Below are positions 53,911 through 62,492 of a DNA stretch of 64,000 nucleotides, one piece after another. The position numbers and the translations under genes are program-made. The notes under the pieces were generated by a model that was given only the letters and a program-made list of their open reading frames with translations, was not told the DNA's origin and searched no databases. The stretch covers positions 1 to 64,000 of the forward strand of contig JAKFFI010000017.1 of the NCBI GenBank assembly GCA_036677085.1, in the 5' to 3' direction. Origin of the DNA: JAGPUQ01 sp036677085. Its GTDB lineage: Bacteria > Pseudomonadota > Gammaproteobacteria > Pseudomonadales > Porticoccaceae. Within the stretch, counting starts at the first letter, position 1; the number at the start of each line of letters is the position of its first letter.

Positions 53911-55191
53911 TCAGAATGTTGCGGTTACCATCAGCCATAGCTTTTCGGTATCGGTAGCGAACTCGTCGGCGTCGTAAGACGCATATTTCAGCTGCGCGCC
54001 GTAGCGCGGACTAAAGGCGTAGGCGGCCACCAGGTCGATCTCGTCGCCGTAGTGCATACCGCCATCTTCCGCGTCAAAGTCATGGTAAAGGGCTGTCAGT
54101 GCGACACCCGCTATGGTGACTCCTGCTTTCAGATAAGCATCTTCTATGCCCTTCGGTGGCGTGGTCAGGAACTTGTCGGCGAAACCATCGAACTTGTGGA
54201 GGGTGGCGAGCGGGGTCTGGAAGCTGGTAACACCGTGGTCGCTGCCCATCACCTCGTAGCCGGCCCCGAAACTGACGGGCATGGGTTTGGCGGCACCGCC
54301 CACGAGACTCACCGGAACCATGAGTCCCATCACTTCACCGAAGTAGTAGGGCACGCTGTAGCTGAGCTGGCTGTCCCGATAGTCCTCCTGGTGCGCATAG
54401 GCAAGATTCACCGCCAGCGTCAGCGCTTCCGACACCTTGGTGTTGCCCTTGTACTCAAGACCGAAAGTGCTGCTCGACAGGTTCGGCAATTCATGAATCC
54501 CCAACAGATAACTGTAGCCCGCGAGGGTGCGGCCGCTGCCGAGATCGTAGGTCGCAATGGCGGCGTGGATGTCGCCATTGAAATCGCCGAGCGCCGTATC
54601 GCCGGGAAAATCGCCGAGGTCGGTGTGGGGGTCGAAGACCCGGTTCACGTCCCAGATATAGGCATAATCGACTGCGAGGCGCGACACGGGCTTGAACTCG
54701 ATGCGCGCGGAGTCGAAGGTCTGCTCGTTTTGGCGCCAGGCCACGCCGCCCAGGAAGCGTTCGCCGGCATGTTGGATGCGCTGGCGCCCCACCGTGATTT
54801 TAGCGCTGCGATTCACCACATAGCTCAGCAACGCCTGATTGACCTCGGTGTAATCCGGGTCGGCGACGATGGGGTAGGTGGCCTTGCGGTTGGTGGTGTT
54901 GTTGAAGTCGTCATCGCCGAGGTAGGAAACGTTGTCCACCTCGAACAGTCCGCTGACGCCGCGTACGGTGCCAGATTTCCATGTCAGTCGCGACAGCAAC
55001 GTCGAGGCATTGGCATCCTGGGGCAATCCATCCTGATCCACGGATTCGTAGCGATAGCGAAAGCTCAGCGTGGTATCGCTCTGCTTGATGGCCCTGGAGA
55101 AGCCATCGGCAATGCCGTCCGCCAGCGCCGGCGCGATTCCCAGCGCGAGCAGGGATGCCAGCGCCAACCGGGACTTGGTGTACTTGAGCAT
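53911..55191 (-). CDS. Outer-membrane porin, alginate-export-like, in the nitrate regulon
   Basis: 426 residues with a signal peptide (RLALASLLALGIAPALA-DGI). The mature sequence has alternating aromatic segments and ends in LWLMVTATF, a typical terminal-Phe barrel. DTTLSFRYRYESVDQDGLP and AKITVGRQRIQHAGERFLGGVAWRQNEQ are patterns of the alginate-export/porin family. GGAG precedes the ATG at 55191. Sits directly before nasT, behind a sigma54-type promoter and ANTAR-type leader; by inference it provides an outer-membrane path for nitrate rather than alginate. Confidence 0.85.
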   Translation of the reverse strand: MLKYTKSRLALASLLALGIAPALADGIADGFSRAIKQSDTTLSFRYRYESVDQDGLPQDANASTLLSRLTWKSGTVRGVSGLFEVDNVSYLGDDDFNNTTNRKATYPIVADPDYTEVNQALLSYVVNRSAKITVGRQRIQHAGERFLGGVAWRQNEQTFDSARIEFKPVSRLAVDYAYIWDVNRVFDPHTDLGDFPGDTALGDFNGDIHAAIATYDLGSGRTLAGYSYLLGIHELPNLSSSTFGLEYKGNTKVSEALTLAVNLAYAHQEDYRDSQLSYSVPYYFGEVMGLMVPVSLVGGAAKPMPVSFGAGYEVMGSDHGVTSFQTPLATLHKFDGFADKFLTTPPKGIEDAYLKAGVTIAGVALTALYHDFDAEDGGMHYGDEIDLVAAYAFSPRYGAQLKYASYDADEFATDTEKLWLMVTATF

Positions 55192-55239
55192 GGGGAACTC
55201 TCCTGTATCGACAACCGCTGGTGTCGCGGCCGCAACTGC

Positions 55240-55290
55240 AAAAAAAAAGCCCACGGACATTCCCCGGGGGCTTGAGGGAGGTCCGTGGGC
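55240..55290 (-). terminator. Intrinsic terminator in the porin leader
   Basis: Transcript GCCCACGGAC and GTCCGTGGGC form a perfect 10-bp stem with a 22-base loop, followed by nine U residues; about 50 bases before the porin ATG. It precedes its gene, so it is an attenuator, matching the nrtA leader in design. Confidence 0.82.
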
Positions 55291-55300
55291 GGCATTGCCC
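55287..55300 (-). promoter_or_regulatory. ANTAR-type antiterminator hairpin in the porin leader
   Basis: Transcript GGGC-AATGCC-GCCC: same stem as in the nrtA leader, six-base loop with A at position 1 and G at position 4, and its GCCC is again the first four bases of the terminator stem. A CATGTA block lies upstream in both leaders. No confident second hairpin was found. Confidence 0.68.
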
Positions 55301-55342
55301 GCTATGGCGTGGAGTACATGCACCATGTGCGCTGTTCAGAAA

Positions 55343-55358
55343 TACAAGTTCCGTGCCA
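55343..55358 (-). promoter_or_regulatory. Putative sigma54 promoter of the porin gene
   Basis: Minus strand TGGCACGGAACTTGTA: a perfect -24 TGGCACG; the -12 half has TTG at the right distance but GT instead of the usual GC. Predicted start near 55,331, about 30 bases before the shared leader elements. Confidence 0.55.
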
Positions 55359-55624
55359 TCCGTCGCCGCGCCGGTTTTCCAAGGGTTTGGGTCCTGTCTG
55401 CGAACCGCAGTCGCGCTCGGGCGCTTCGAAAAACAGCAGCAAATTACCCGACCGCACCGCGACGGTGCCGGAGAGCCCGGCAATGACCCGACGCGATCCC
55501 TCCGCGAGCGGCTCCGGCCGGGTCATCGACAGCGATTGGATGCACCCGCCCTCGATCTGCCGGATTTTGAGCCTGAACCGACAATCGCCCATAATGGCGC
55601 GCCGCTGATAGTGAGGTACGCATC

Positions 55625-56107
55625 GTGACCATCGCCCTGAAATCCGTCGTCGCCATTCATTACACCCTTACCGATGACGGTGGCGTGATTCTCGATGCCA
55701 GCCCGCCGGACCAGCCGCTGGTCTATCTGCAGGGTGCCGGTAACATCATTCCCGGCCTGGAACAGCAACTGCTGGGCCGTGCCGCCGGCGAGCAGTTCAC
55801 TGCGGTTATCCCGGCCGTCGCCGCCTATGGCGAGCGCGACGCCGACATGGTTCAACGCGTGCCCCGCGATATGTTCCGGGAAGATCAGGAAATCGAGATC
55901 GGCACACGCTTCTCGGGCAATACCCCGCAAGGGCAGATCACCGTGGTAGTCACCGAGATCGAAGGCGATACCGTGACTCTGGACGGCAACCACCCACTGG
56001 CCGGCATGACTCTGCATTTCAACGTCACCGTGGACTCGGTGCGACCGGCCACCGAACAGGAGCTGCTCCACGGCCATGTCCATGGCGCCGGCGGCCACCA
56101 CCACTGA
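55625..56107 (+). CDS. SlyD-like FKBP-type peptidyl-prolyl isomerase
   Basis: 160 residues from GTG 55625. FKBP domain with the IF insert characteristic of SlyD: VVAIHYTLTDDGGVILDAS, YLQGAGNIIPGLEQQLLG, VIPAVAAYGERDADMVQRVPRDMF, ITVVVTEIEGDTVTLDGNHPLAGMTLHFNVTV. The histidine-rich tail (ELLHGHVHGAGGHHH) is typical of SlyD and can bind nickel or zinc. Works as a folding helper in the cytoplasm, possibly with a metal-delivery role. Divergent from the porin gene; the sigma54 site on the other strand lies in the shared 433-base spacer (55,192-55,624), which otherwise shows nothing to me. Confidence 0.92.
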   Translation: MTIALKSVVAIHYTLTDDGGVILDASPPDQPLVYLQGAGNIIPGLEQQLLGRAAGEQFTAVIPAVAAYGERDADMVQRVPRDMFREDQEIEIGTRFSGNTPQGQITVVVTEIEGDTVTLDGNHPLAGMTLHFNVTVDSVRPATEQELLHGHVHGAGGHHH

Positions 56108-56362
56108 CTGGACCCAACTGGAAGCAAACCCAATGGCGATGCAACGCTTCAACGGTCCCTGCCGGTTCCTGGCCCGCGCCAGTGCGGCCCAGGGCGTGAA
56201 TCCGCCGGCACGCCACCGGCGGCGCGTTGCGGGCATATCCAAGGCCCGCGCGAGCGGATCCGCCCCGGACCCGGGATGATGAATTTGATCGCGCGCGGGC
56301 AACCGCTGCCCTCGCGCCCATAGCGATAACGAGCGCCGGCGACGGCGACACCTGGAGGGGGA

Positions 56363-56923
56363 ATGATTGGGATGCGCTGGCTGACCGGCATTGTCGGTCT
56401 GCTGTGGTTGTCCGCGCCATGCGCGGCCGCGCCGACAGATTCAAACAAGGTTATGGCTGGCTGGCTGGAGCCCGTCTACCTGTCCGAGCTGCCGCAGCAT
56501 CGGATCAAGGCCAAACTGGATACCGGCGCCAACACGTCCTCGATCAACGCCCACGACATCGAATCCTTTGCCCGCAACGGCAAGTCCTGGGTACGCTTCG
56601 AGCTGGCCGTCAAAGGTGCCCAAGGCAAGACGCAGGCCATCACTCTGGAGCGTCCGCTTCTGCGTACCGTCCTCGTCAAGGAGCACAGCGGCGAGCCGGG
56701 CAAGCGCCCTGTCGTAACACTGGGGCTATGCTTCAACGGGGCTGAGCACCAGATCGAATTCACCCTCGTCGACCGCAGCGGGTTCAACTACCCGGTATTG
56801 CTCGGGCGCCGCTTCCTGGCGGGGGTCGCGGTAATCGACCCGCAGTCAACTTATCTCACCCAACCGGACTGCAAAGCAGTTTCTGGCGACAAAGCCACGG
56901 CCGACGCGCCGGTCAAATCATGA
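56363..56923 (+). CDS. Retropepsin-like aspartic protease (RimK-associated / DUF785 family)
   Basis: 186 residues. N-terminal signal (LTGIVGLLWLSAPCAAA-PTD) suggests a periplasmic protein. Aspartic-protease motif KLDTGANTSSINAH (Asp53) and VTLGLCFNGAEHQIEFTLVDRSGFNYPVLLGRRFLAGVAVID match the ATP-dependent-zinc-protease/retropepsin-like family associated with RimK-type genes. One Asp per chain, so it should dimerise. GGAGGGG before the ATG. Stop overlaps the next gene as ATGA, tying it to the transglutaminase-like and ATP-grasp proteins. Confidence 0.86.
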   Translation: MIGMRWLTGIVGLLWLSAPCAAAPTDSNKVMAGWLEPVYLSELPQHRIKAKLDTGANTSSINAHDIESFARNGKSWVRFELAVKGAQGKTQAITLERPLLRTVLVKEHSGEPGKRPVVTLGLCFNGAEHQIEFTLVDRSGFNYPVLLGRRFLAGVAVIDPQSTYLTQPDCKAVSGDKATADAPVKS

Positions 56924-58449
56924 AGAACGTCGCGGTCCTGGTCTGGGCAGCCATCCTGATCGTATCGGGGTTGGGCATCTGTGCCTACAAGGCCATCAAG
57001 CTCGGCATGCCGGTCAAGGCGGATCAGGAGACCGCGGTGTGGACCGTGCAGGCGCGCATCGGCTTCCAGGGCGAGGGCGGTCCCGCCATCGTCGATTTCG
57101 CGCTGCCTTCGGTACTGCCCGGCTTTCTGAAGCTGGACGAAAATTTCATCGCCAACCGCTATGGCATGGCCATCGACGAGACCGGGGACCAGCGCAAGGT
57201 GCAATGGGTCAAGCGCCGCGCCCGGGGCACGGAGACCCTCTACTACCGCATTTCGGTGGCGGTATCGGATCAGACGGCACAGTGGCGCGACCGGCCGGCA
57301 ACTCCTGTGCCGCCGGATTACGAGGAACCCTACGCCACCGCCATTCGCACCATCATCAGCGATGTGCGCGAAGAATCCGCCGACGTTTTCACCTACACGC
57401 GCACACTCCTGCGCCAACTCAACACTCCGCAACCCAACCAGAACGTCGCCCTGTTGCGGGCTCGGGCGCACAATCCGCACGAGTGGGCAAATCAGGTTAT
57501 CGATATCCTCAAAGGAGTCCGTATCCCGGGACGGATCCTCTGGGTATTGCCCCTGGAAGACGCCACCAATGACACCCACATGGTGCCACTGCTCCAGGTC
57601 CACAACGGCAAGACCTGGCTCACCTTCAATCCGGCTACCGGTGATCCGGGGCTGCCTGCGAAATTCCTGCCCTGGCGCATCGGCGATGCCCCGCTCTACA
57701 CCGTCACCGGCGGCCACGGCATCGAGACGAAGTTCTCCGTTACCCGGAGCCACCAGGAGTTACTCGAAGTCGTCCGCCGCAACGCCCAGCTCCAGGGTTC
57801 GATCTTTGGCGACCTTTCGCTGCTTTCGCTCCCGGTACAGAGCCAGAATATTTACGGCGTACTGCTCATGGTTCCGCTGGGTGCGCTGATCGTGGTGCTG
57901 ATGCGCACCTTCGTCGGTATCAGTACCTTCGGCACCTTCATGCCGGTACTGATCGCCCTCGCCTTCCGTGAGACGCAGCTGTTGTGGGGTATCGTGCTGT
58001 TCTCCCTGATCGTGTCCATCGGCCTGATGCTGCGCTTTTACCTGGAACGGCTCATGCTGCTCCTGGTGCCCCGCCTGACCGCCATTCTCATCATCGTGGT
58101 CGGCCTGATGCTGCTGACGAGCCTGATCACCAATAAACTGGGCATGGAACGCACCCTGTCGGTCGCCCTCTTCCCGATGGTGATCCTGGCGATGACCATC
58201 GAGCGCATGTCGATCACCTGGGAGGAGAGCGGCGCCCGCGATGCCATCCTGAACGGGTTGGGCAGCCTGTTGATTGCGTCGCTGAGCTATCTGGTGATGA
58301 ATCAGCGCGACCTCGAGCACCTGATGTTCGTGTTTCCGGAACTGCTGCTGGTGGCACTCGGACTGAGCCTGCTGATGGGCCGCTATACCGGCTACCGGCT
58401 TTCCGAATTACGACGCTTCCGCGACTTCCGCGGCACACCGCACGCATGA
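56920..58449 (+). CDS. Inactive transglutaminase fused to a seven-helix membrane domain
   Basis: 509 residues. N-terminal signal anchor (VAVLVWAAILIVSGLGICAY), a periplasmic transglutaminase-like domain (about residues 40-300, PILW-type LPLEDATNDTHMVPLLQVHNGKTW) without the Cys-His-Asp triad, then about seven helices from LLMVPLGALIVVLMRTFVGISTFGTFMPVL to the end. This is the PF14400/PF14402-type pair. It overlaps the protease gene at the start (ATGA) and the ATP-grasp gene at its stop (ATGA). Inference: a membrane scaffold that binds a substrate peptide or wall polymer for the flanking enzymes. Confidence 0.86.
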   Translation: MKNVAVLVWAAILIVSGLGICAYKAIKLGMPVKADQETAVWTVQARIGFQGEGGPAIVDFALPSVLPGFLKLDENFIANRYGMAIDETGDQRKVQWVKRRARGTETLYYRISVAVSDQTAQWRDRPATPVPPDYEEPYATAIRTIISDVREESADVFTYTRTLLRQLNTPQPNQNVALLRARAHNPHEWANQVIDILKGVRIPGRILWVLPLEDATNDTHMVPLLQVHNGKTWLTFNPATGDPGLPAKFLPWRIGDAPLYTVTGGHGIETKFSVTRSHQELLEVVRRNAQLQGSIFGDLSLLSLPVQSQNIYGVLLMVPLGALIVVLMRTFVGISTFGTFMPVLIALAFRETQLLWGIVLFSLIVSIGLMLRFYLERLMLLLVPRLTAILIIVVGLMLLTSLITNKLGMERTLSVALFPMVILAMTIERMSITWEESGARDAILNGLGSLLIASLSYLVMNQRDLEHLMFVFPELLLVALGLSLLMGRYTGYRLSELRRFRDFRGTPHA

Positions 58450-59393
58450 GCTTCCTCGCGTCTCCGCGCCGCCTGCGCCAGCTCGGTGTGCTGGGCATGA
58501 ACCGGCGCAATGCCGATTTCATCATGCGCTACAACCCGCGCCACCTGTATCCGCTCGTCGACGACAAACTGCTGACCAAAAAGCTGGCGCTGGCGCGCGG
58601 CATCGCGGTGCCTGAACTCTACGCGGTCATCACGGAGCAGCACGAAGGCAAGGAGCTGGGCGATATCCTCGGGACGCACGAGGATTTCGTCATCAAGCCG
58701 TCCCACGGCAGCGGCGGCAACGGCATCCTGGTGGTGTGCGGCCGCTTCGGCAACAGCTTTCGCAAGCCGAGCGGCGATCTGATCACGCTCACCGCCATGC
58801 AGCACCACGTCTCCAACATTCTCAGCGGCATGTACAGTCTGGGGGGAATGCCGGACCAGGCGATCATTGAGTACCGGGTCAAGTTCGATCCCTTTTTCGA
58901 ACACATCAGCTTTCAGGGCGTACCCGATATCCGGGTGATCGTGTTTCGCGGCGTGCCGGTGGCGGCCATGGTGCGGCTGCCGACGCGGGCGTCCGATGGC
59001 AAAGCCAACCTGCACCAGGGCGCCATGGGCATCGGCATCGATCTGGCGACCGGCAAAAGTCGCGACGGGGTTTTTCGCGGCTCGTCCTGCGCCATCCACC
59101 CCGATACCGGGCACTCCACCCTGGGGATAGCCATCCCCCATTGGGAGCGCATCCTGGAGCTGGCGATTCAGTGCGCCGATACCGTGGGACTGGGCTATCT
59201 GGGCGCAGATATCGTGATGGACCGGGAGCTCGGCCCGCTGATGCTGGAACTCAACGCCCGCCCCGGGCTCACCGTACAGGTCGCCAACCAGCGCGGTCTG
59301 CTGCTCAACCTCAACAGGGTACAGGCCATGGCGACCCTGCCGGAGAGCGTCGCGGAAAGGCTCGCGTTGGCGCAAGCACTGGCGTATCGCTGA
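58446..59393 (+). CDS. Alpha-L-glutamate-ligase-like ATP-grasp protein (RimK-related)
   Basis: 315 residues. ATP-grasp fold like RimK and the related peptide ligases: LVDDKLLTKKLALARGIAVPELY, KPSHGSGGNGILVV (glycine-rich P-loop), VDDI-like MLELNARPGLTVQVANQRGLL near the C-terminus, where NAR marks the metal-binding Glu/Asn. It would ligate an amino acid to a carboxylate in the cytoplasm. Third gene of the overlapping protease-transglutaminase-ligase trio described by others as a peptide-modification system; the substrate is not known. Confidence 0.88.
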   Translation: MSFLASPRRLRQLGVLGMNRRNADFIMRYNPRHLYPLVDDKLLTKKLALARGIAVPELYAVITEQHEGKELGDILGTHEDFVIKPSHGSGGNGILVVCGRFGNSFRKPSGDLITLTAMQHHVSNILSGMYSLGGMPDQAIIEYRVKFDPFFEHISFQGVPDIRVIVFRGVPVAAMVRLPTRASDGKANLHQGAMGIGIDLATGKSRDGVFRGSSCAIHPDTGHSTLGIAIPHWERILELAIQCADTVGLGYLGADIVMDRELGPLMLELNARPGLTVQVANQRGLLLNLNRVQAMATLPESVAERLALAQALAYR

Positions 59394-59543
59394 AAAACCG
59401 CCGCAGCGGGCTGCCGCATTGCGCGGCGCTCGCGCCCTCCCTATCGATCCGACCGGGCTCGCCTATCGACTCGATTCGCCTGTCGACGGGAAATGTCCCG
59501 GTCGCCACGCCCCGGTGATCGATTTGCCGGCACCGGTGCGGGC

Positions 59544-60077
59544 TCAATCCCGCAGCATGCGCACCAGAGTCTTGTCGCGATCGACGAAGTGATGTTTGAA
59601 CGCGGCCGCGGCGTGCCCCGTCACCGCCAGCGCAATCAGGATCCAGACGGTCTTGTGAACCTCCTCCAGGAACTCCGCCAGCGGCTCGTTCTCGGCGATC
59701 AGTCGAGGCAACTCCAGCGTGCCGAACAGCGCGAGGCTATGCCCTGCGGCCTGCACGTGCACCAGACCCGAGAGCGGCTGGATGATGACCAGCGCATAGA
59801 GCAGCCAGTGCATCAGGCTTGCCAGTCGCTGCGTCAGCGGACTGCCGAGCGGCCGCGGCACCGGATTCACCAGTCGCCAGGCGAGCCGCAGCGCGACCAG
59901 CGCCAGCACCACCGTGCCGAACGACTGGTGCCAGTTCATCAGGCCGGTACGCTCCGGTCCCTTGGGCATGTCCTCGACCACCAAGCCCAGAATCATCACC
60001 CCGATGATGAGCACCGCCATCAGCCAGTGCAGTGCCCGGCTCACCCATCCGTAACCATCGACCGAATTGCGCAGCAT
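59544..60077 (-). CDS. Cytochrome b561
   Basis: 177 residues with four membrane helices. Di-heme inner-membrane cytochrome: the histidine ligand positions appear in VSRALHWLMAVLIIG, LMNWHQSFGTVVLAL, SLMHWLLYALVIIQPLSG and VTGHAAAAFKHHFVDRD. Family members move electrons between quinol and periplasmic acceptors. Single gene, divergent from the small unknown protein at 60,217; about 140 bases between them hold the promoters. Confidence 0.92.
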   Translation of the reverse strand: MLRNSVDGYGWVSRALHWLMAVLIIGVMILGLVVEDMPKGPERTGLMNWHQSFGTVVLALVALRLAWRLVNPVPRPLGSPLTQRLASLMHWLLYALVIIQPLSGLVHVQAAGHSLALFGTLELPRLIAENEPLAEFLEEVHKTVWILIALAVTGHAAAAFKHHFVDRDKTLVRMLRD

Positions 60078-60216
60078 TCGTCACCCTCCCCAAAAATCCC
60101 GATAACCGCTCACTTGGCAATCATAGCCTGATCGCCGGACAGGAAAGTTGCGGTAGCGCAAAGGGAATCCTTTATCATGCGGATCATCGGCTCACGACAA
60201 CCCAGGAGGACAGGCC

Positions 60217-60567
60217 ATGGCGCTTTCCGGTACCGATCTCATCAACCAGTTCGAGCTCTACTTCGACAGCGCGGACAAGGACAACGCCAGTCTCTACCTG
60301 TGCGTGGACGACACCCTCGGCGACGCCAGCGCGCAGCGCATCATCGCCGCGCTGCGCCACGCCGGGCTCTGGTCGGAAGCCGCCGCCAAGACGGTGCCCG
60401 CCGCGCAAAAACCCATGTACGCCGAGCAGATGAAGTTCATCGGCCAGGGTTCCGGCCATTTCGAGGGGGAGACCTTTCACATCGCCGCCTACGACCACCC
60501 CAAGTTTCCCTCGAACCCGCAGCGCTGGCAGGCCTGGCTGGATTTCGTCGCCAAGAACTATCCCTGA
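60217..60567 (+). CDS. Small conserved hypothetical protein
   Basis: 116 residues, family not recognised. No signal peptide or membrane segment, so cytoplasmic. Mixed helix/strand with SLYLCVDDTLGDASAQRIIAALRHAGLW and a Trp/Pro-rich C-terminus (PKFPSNPQRWQAWLDFVAKNYP). AGGAGGA six bases before the ATG is strong, which supports a real, well-translated gene. Its stop codon lies in the first unit of a 16-base tandem repeat that separates it from the CoA-transferase gene. Confidence 0.78.
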   Translation: MALSGTDLINQFELYFDSADKDNASLYLCVDDTLGDASAQRIIAALRHAGLWSEAAAKTVPAAQKPMYAEQMKFIGQGSGHFEGETFHIAAYDHPKFPSNPQRWQAWLDFVAKNYP

Positions 60568-60612
60568 TACTCGCGGGCCCTGACACTCGCGGGCCCTGAC
60601 GCTCACGGGCGC
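60565..60612 (+). repeat. Three tandem 16-base repeats
   Basis: Units tgatactcgcgggccc, tgacactcgcgggccc and tgacgctcacgggcgc follow head to tail; the first unit includes the stop of the small unknown gene. Spacer to the CoA-transferase start is 50 bases. Confidence 0.85.
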
Positions 60613-60661
60613 CGGCCACTGGCGCCACACCGCACCGAAACCAACGATAAGGAGAAGACCC

Positions 60662-61885
60662 GTGGCGAAACGACATGTCCTCGATGGCGTGCGCGTGCTC
60701 GATTTCTCGCAGCACGTCGCCGGCCCCGCCTGCACCCGGATGATGGCCGAGATGGGCGCAGAGATCATCAAGCTCGAGCTGGCGCCCTTCGGCGAACAGA
60801 TCCGCAACGTGGGTTTCAAGGTCAACGGCCGCGGCGTTTATTTCATCCAGCAGAACCGCGGCAAGAAAAGCGTCTGCGTGGACATGAGATCCACCGCCGG
60901 CCTCCAGCTCATCCACGAGCTGGTCAAGCAAGTGGACGTGGTGATCGAGAACTTCGCGCCGGGTGCGATCCGCCGCCTGGGACTGCCCTGGGAAAAAGTG
61001 CACGAACTCAACCCCAAAGCCATCATGTGCTCGATCTCGACCTTCGGCCAGGACGGGCCGCTGTCCGGACTGCCCGGCTATGACTTCATCGGCCAGGCCT
61101 ATGCGGGCATCACCGGCATGATCGGCGACAAGGAAAACGGTCCCTACATTCCCATTGCCGCCCTCGGCGACACCACCACCGGCGCCCACGCGCTCGCCGC
61201 CATCAATGGCGCGCTCTATCACCGCGCCACCTCCGGCGATGATGGGCAGTATCTCGATATCTCGCTGCTCGACTGCTACTTCCACAGCCACGAAATGAAC
61301 GTCGGTGCGATCAGCGCCAGCGGCGGCGCGATCAACCCCTACCTGCCCGGCCGTTACCATTCGGCAGTGGCACCGCTCGGGGTATACAAGAGCAAGGACG
61401 GCTATCTGATCCTGATCGCCATCCTCGGCCGCTGGAAGGACTTCTGTAACGCCATGGGCCGGCCCGAACTCATCACCGACCCGCGCTACATCGACGATCC
61501 GGCCCGGGTGGCCCACCATGAAGAGCTCAAGGTGCTGATCGAGGACTGGCTGCAGGCCCAGGAGAGCGACGCGGCCACCATCCGCCTGCTCGGCGAGCAC
61601 CATGTGCCGGTGGCGCCGATCCTCTCCATCCAGCAGGTGATGAACCATCCCCACATGCAATACCGCGGCACGGTGCGCACCATCACCGACCGCGGCGCCG
61701 GCAGCTTTGAAATGCCCGGCATGCCGCTGCGGTTTTCGGCCTTCGCCAACGACCTCGACCTGCAGGCGCCCTATCTGGGCGAGCATAATGGCGCGATCCT
61801 GGGTGGCTTGCTCGGCCTCGCGGCGGAACGCATTGCCGAGCTCACCGCTGACGGCGTGCTGGTCAGCGAGCCGGTCCCGACCTGA
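60662..61885 (+). CDS. CaiB/BaiF family (class III) CoA transferase
   Basis: 407 residues from GTG 60662 with AAGGAGAAG upstream. Class III CoA transferase: VLDGVRVLDFSQHVAGPACTRMMAEMGAEIIKLE, the catalytic Asp in ISLLDCYFHSHEMN, and GKKSVCVDMRSTAG near residue 68. Paralogue of the 33,215 gene (same length, about half of the residues alike by eye). Substrate unknown. Lies between two sets of short tandem repeats (60565-60612 and 61889-61930). Confidence 0.9.
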   Translation: MAKRHVLDGVRVLDFSQHVAGPACTRMMAEMGAEIIKLELAPFGEQIRNVGFKVNGRGVYFIQQNRGKKSVCVDMRSTAGLQLIHELVKQVDVVIENFAPGAIRRLGLPWEKVHELNPKAIMCSISTFGQDGPLSGLPGYDFIGQAYAGITGMIGDKENGPYIPIAALGDTTTGAHALAAINGALYHRATSGDDGQYLDISLLDCYFHSHEMNVGAISASGGAINPYLPGRYHSAVAPLGVYKSKDGYLILIAILGRWKDFCNAMGRPELITDPRYIDDPARVAHHEELKVLIEDWLQAQESDAATIRLLGEHHVPVAPILSIQQVMNHPHMQYRGTVRTITDRGAGSFEMPGMPLRFSAFANDLDLQAPYLGEHNGAILGGLLGLAAERIAELTADGVLVSEPVPT

Positions 61886-61888
61886 CCC

Positions 61889-61930
61889 GGCTCGCGGCGC
61901 TCGGCTCTGGGCTCACGGCGCTCGGCTCAC
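61889..61930 (+). repeat. Two tandem 21-base repeats
   Basis: ggctcgcggcgctcggctct and ggctcacggcgctcggctca, joined by one base each, lie directly after the second CoA-transferase gene, between convergent genes. Confidence 0.75.
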
Positions 61931-61940
61931 GACACGGAGC

Positions 61941-62492
61941 TCAGAACCCCTTGACGCCCGCGTCGAGCTGCACGCCGAACGAGTTCAGCGCCATCGACAC
62001 CAGGTGGTACTGACCCACCGCGAACACCACATCCATCATCTGCAGATCGTCGTAACGCTCGGCGAGCGCTTTCCAGGTCGCGTCGCCGATGCAGGAATCA
62101 TGGTGCAGTTCGTCGGTCGCGCGCAGCAGTGCCGCTTCAAACGGCGTCCAGCCCGGCGCATCCGGTCCCGCCTTGATGCGCGCGATCTCGGCATCCGTAA
62201 GGCCGGCTTCGCGCGCGAAGATCACATGCTGGCCCCATTCGTACTCGGCCTGGCACAACCAGCCCACGCGCAGAATGAGGATTTCGCGCTCGCGCGGCGC
62301 GATGCGCGACGTCTCGCCCATCACGTGATAGGCCCAGACAGTGAATTTCTGCGCCGCGTCCCAGTGCCGCGACAGGGTTCCCAGCACGTTGTAGAAGGGC
62401 TGCGCGGCCTTGACCGGCCCCAGCACCTTGCGCTGCTCCTCGGTCCATTCGCTCTCGGCCAGGGGCGGAATACGGGGTTTGGAAAGTTTCAT
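61941..62492 (-). CDS. Carboxymuconolactone decarboxylase family protein (AhpD-like fold)
   Basis: 183 residues. CMD-family fold: VLGPVKAAQPFYNVLGTLSRHWDAAQKFTVWAYHVMGETSRIAPREREILILRVGWLCQAEYEWGQHVIFAREAGLTDAEIARI. The usual CxxC is replaced by a single Cys (GWLCQAEYEW), so peroxiredoxin-type chemistry with two cysteines is unlikely; many such proteins remain without known substrates. GGAGGTCACC precedes the ATG. Upstream lies an A/C-rich transcript leader (62493-62560). Confidence 0.82.
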   Translation of the reverse strand: MKLSKPRIPPLAESEWTEEQRKVLGPVKAAQPFYNVLGTLSRHWDAAQKFTVWAYHVMGETSRIAPREREILILRVGWLCQAEYEWGQHVIFAREAGLTDAEIARIKAGPDAPGWTPFEAALLRATDELHHDSCIGDATWKALAERYDDLQMMDVVFAVGQYHLVSMALNSFGVQLDAGVKGF

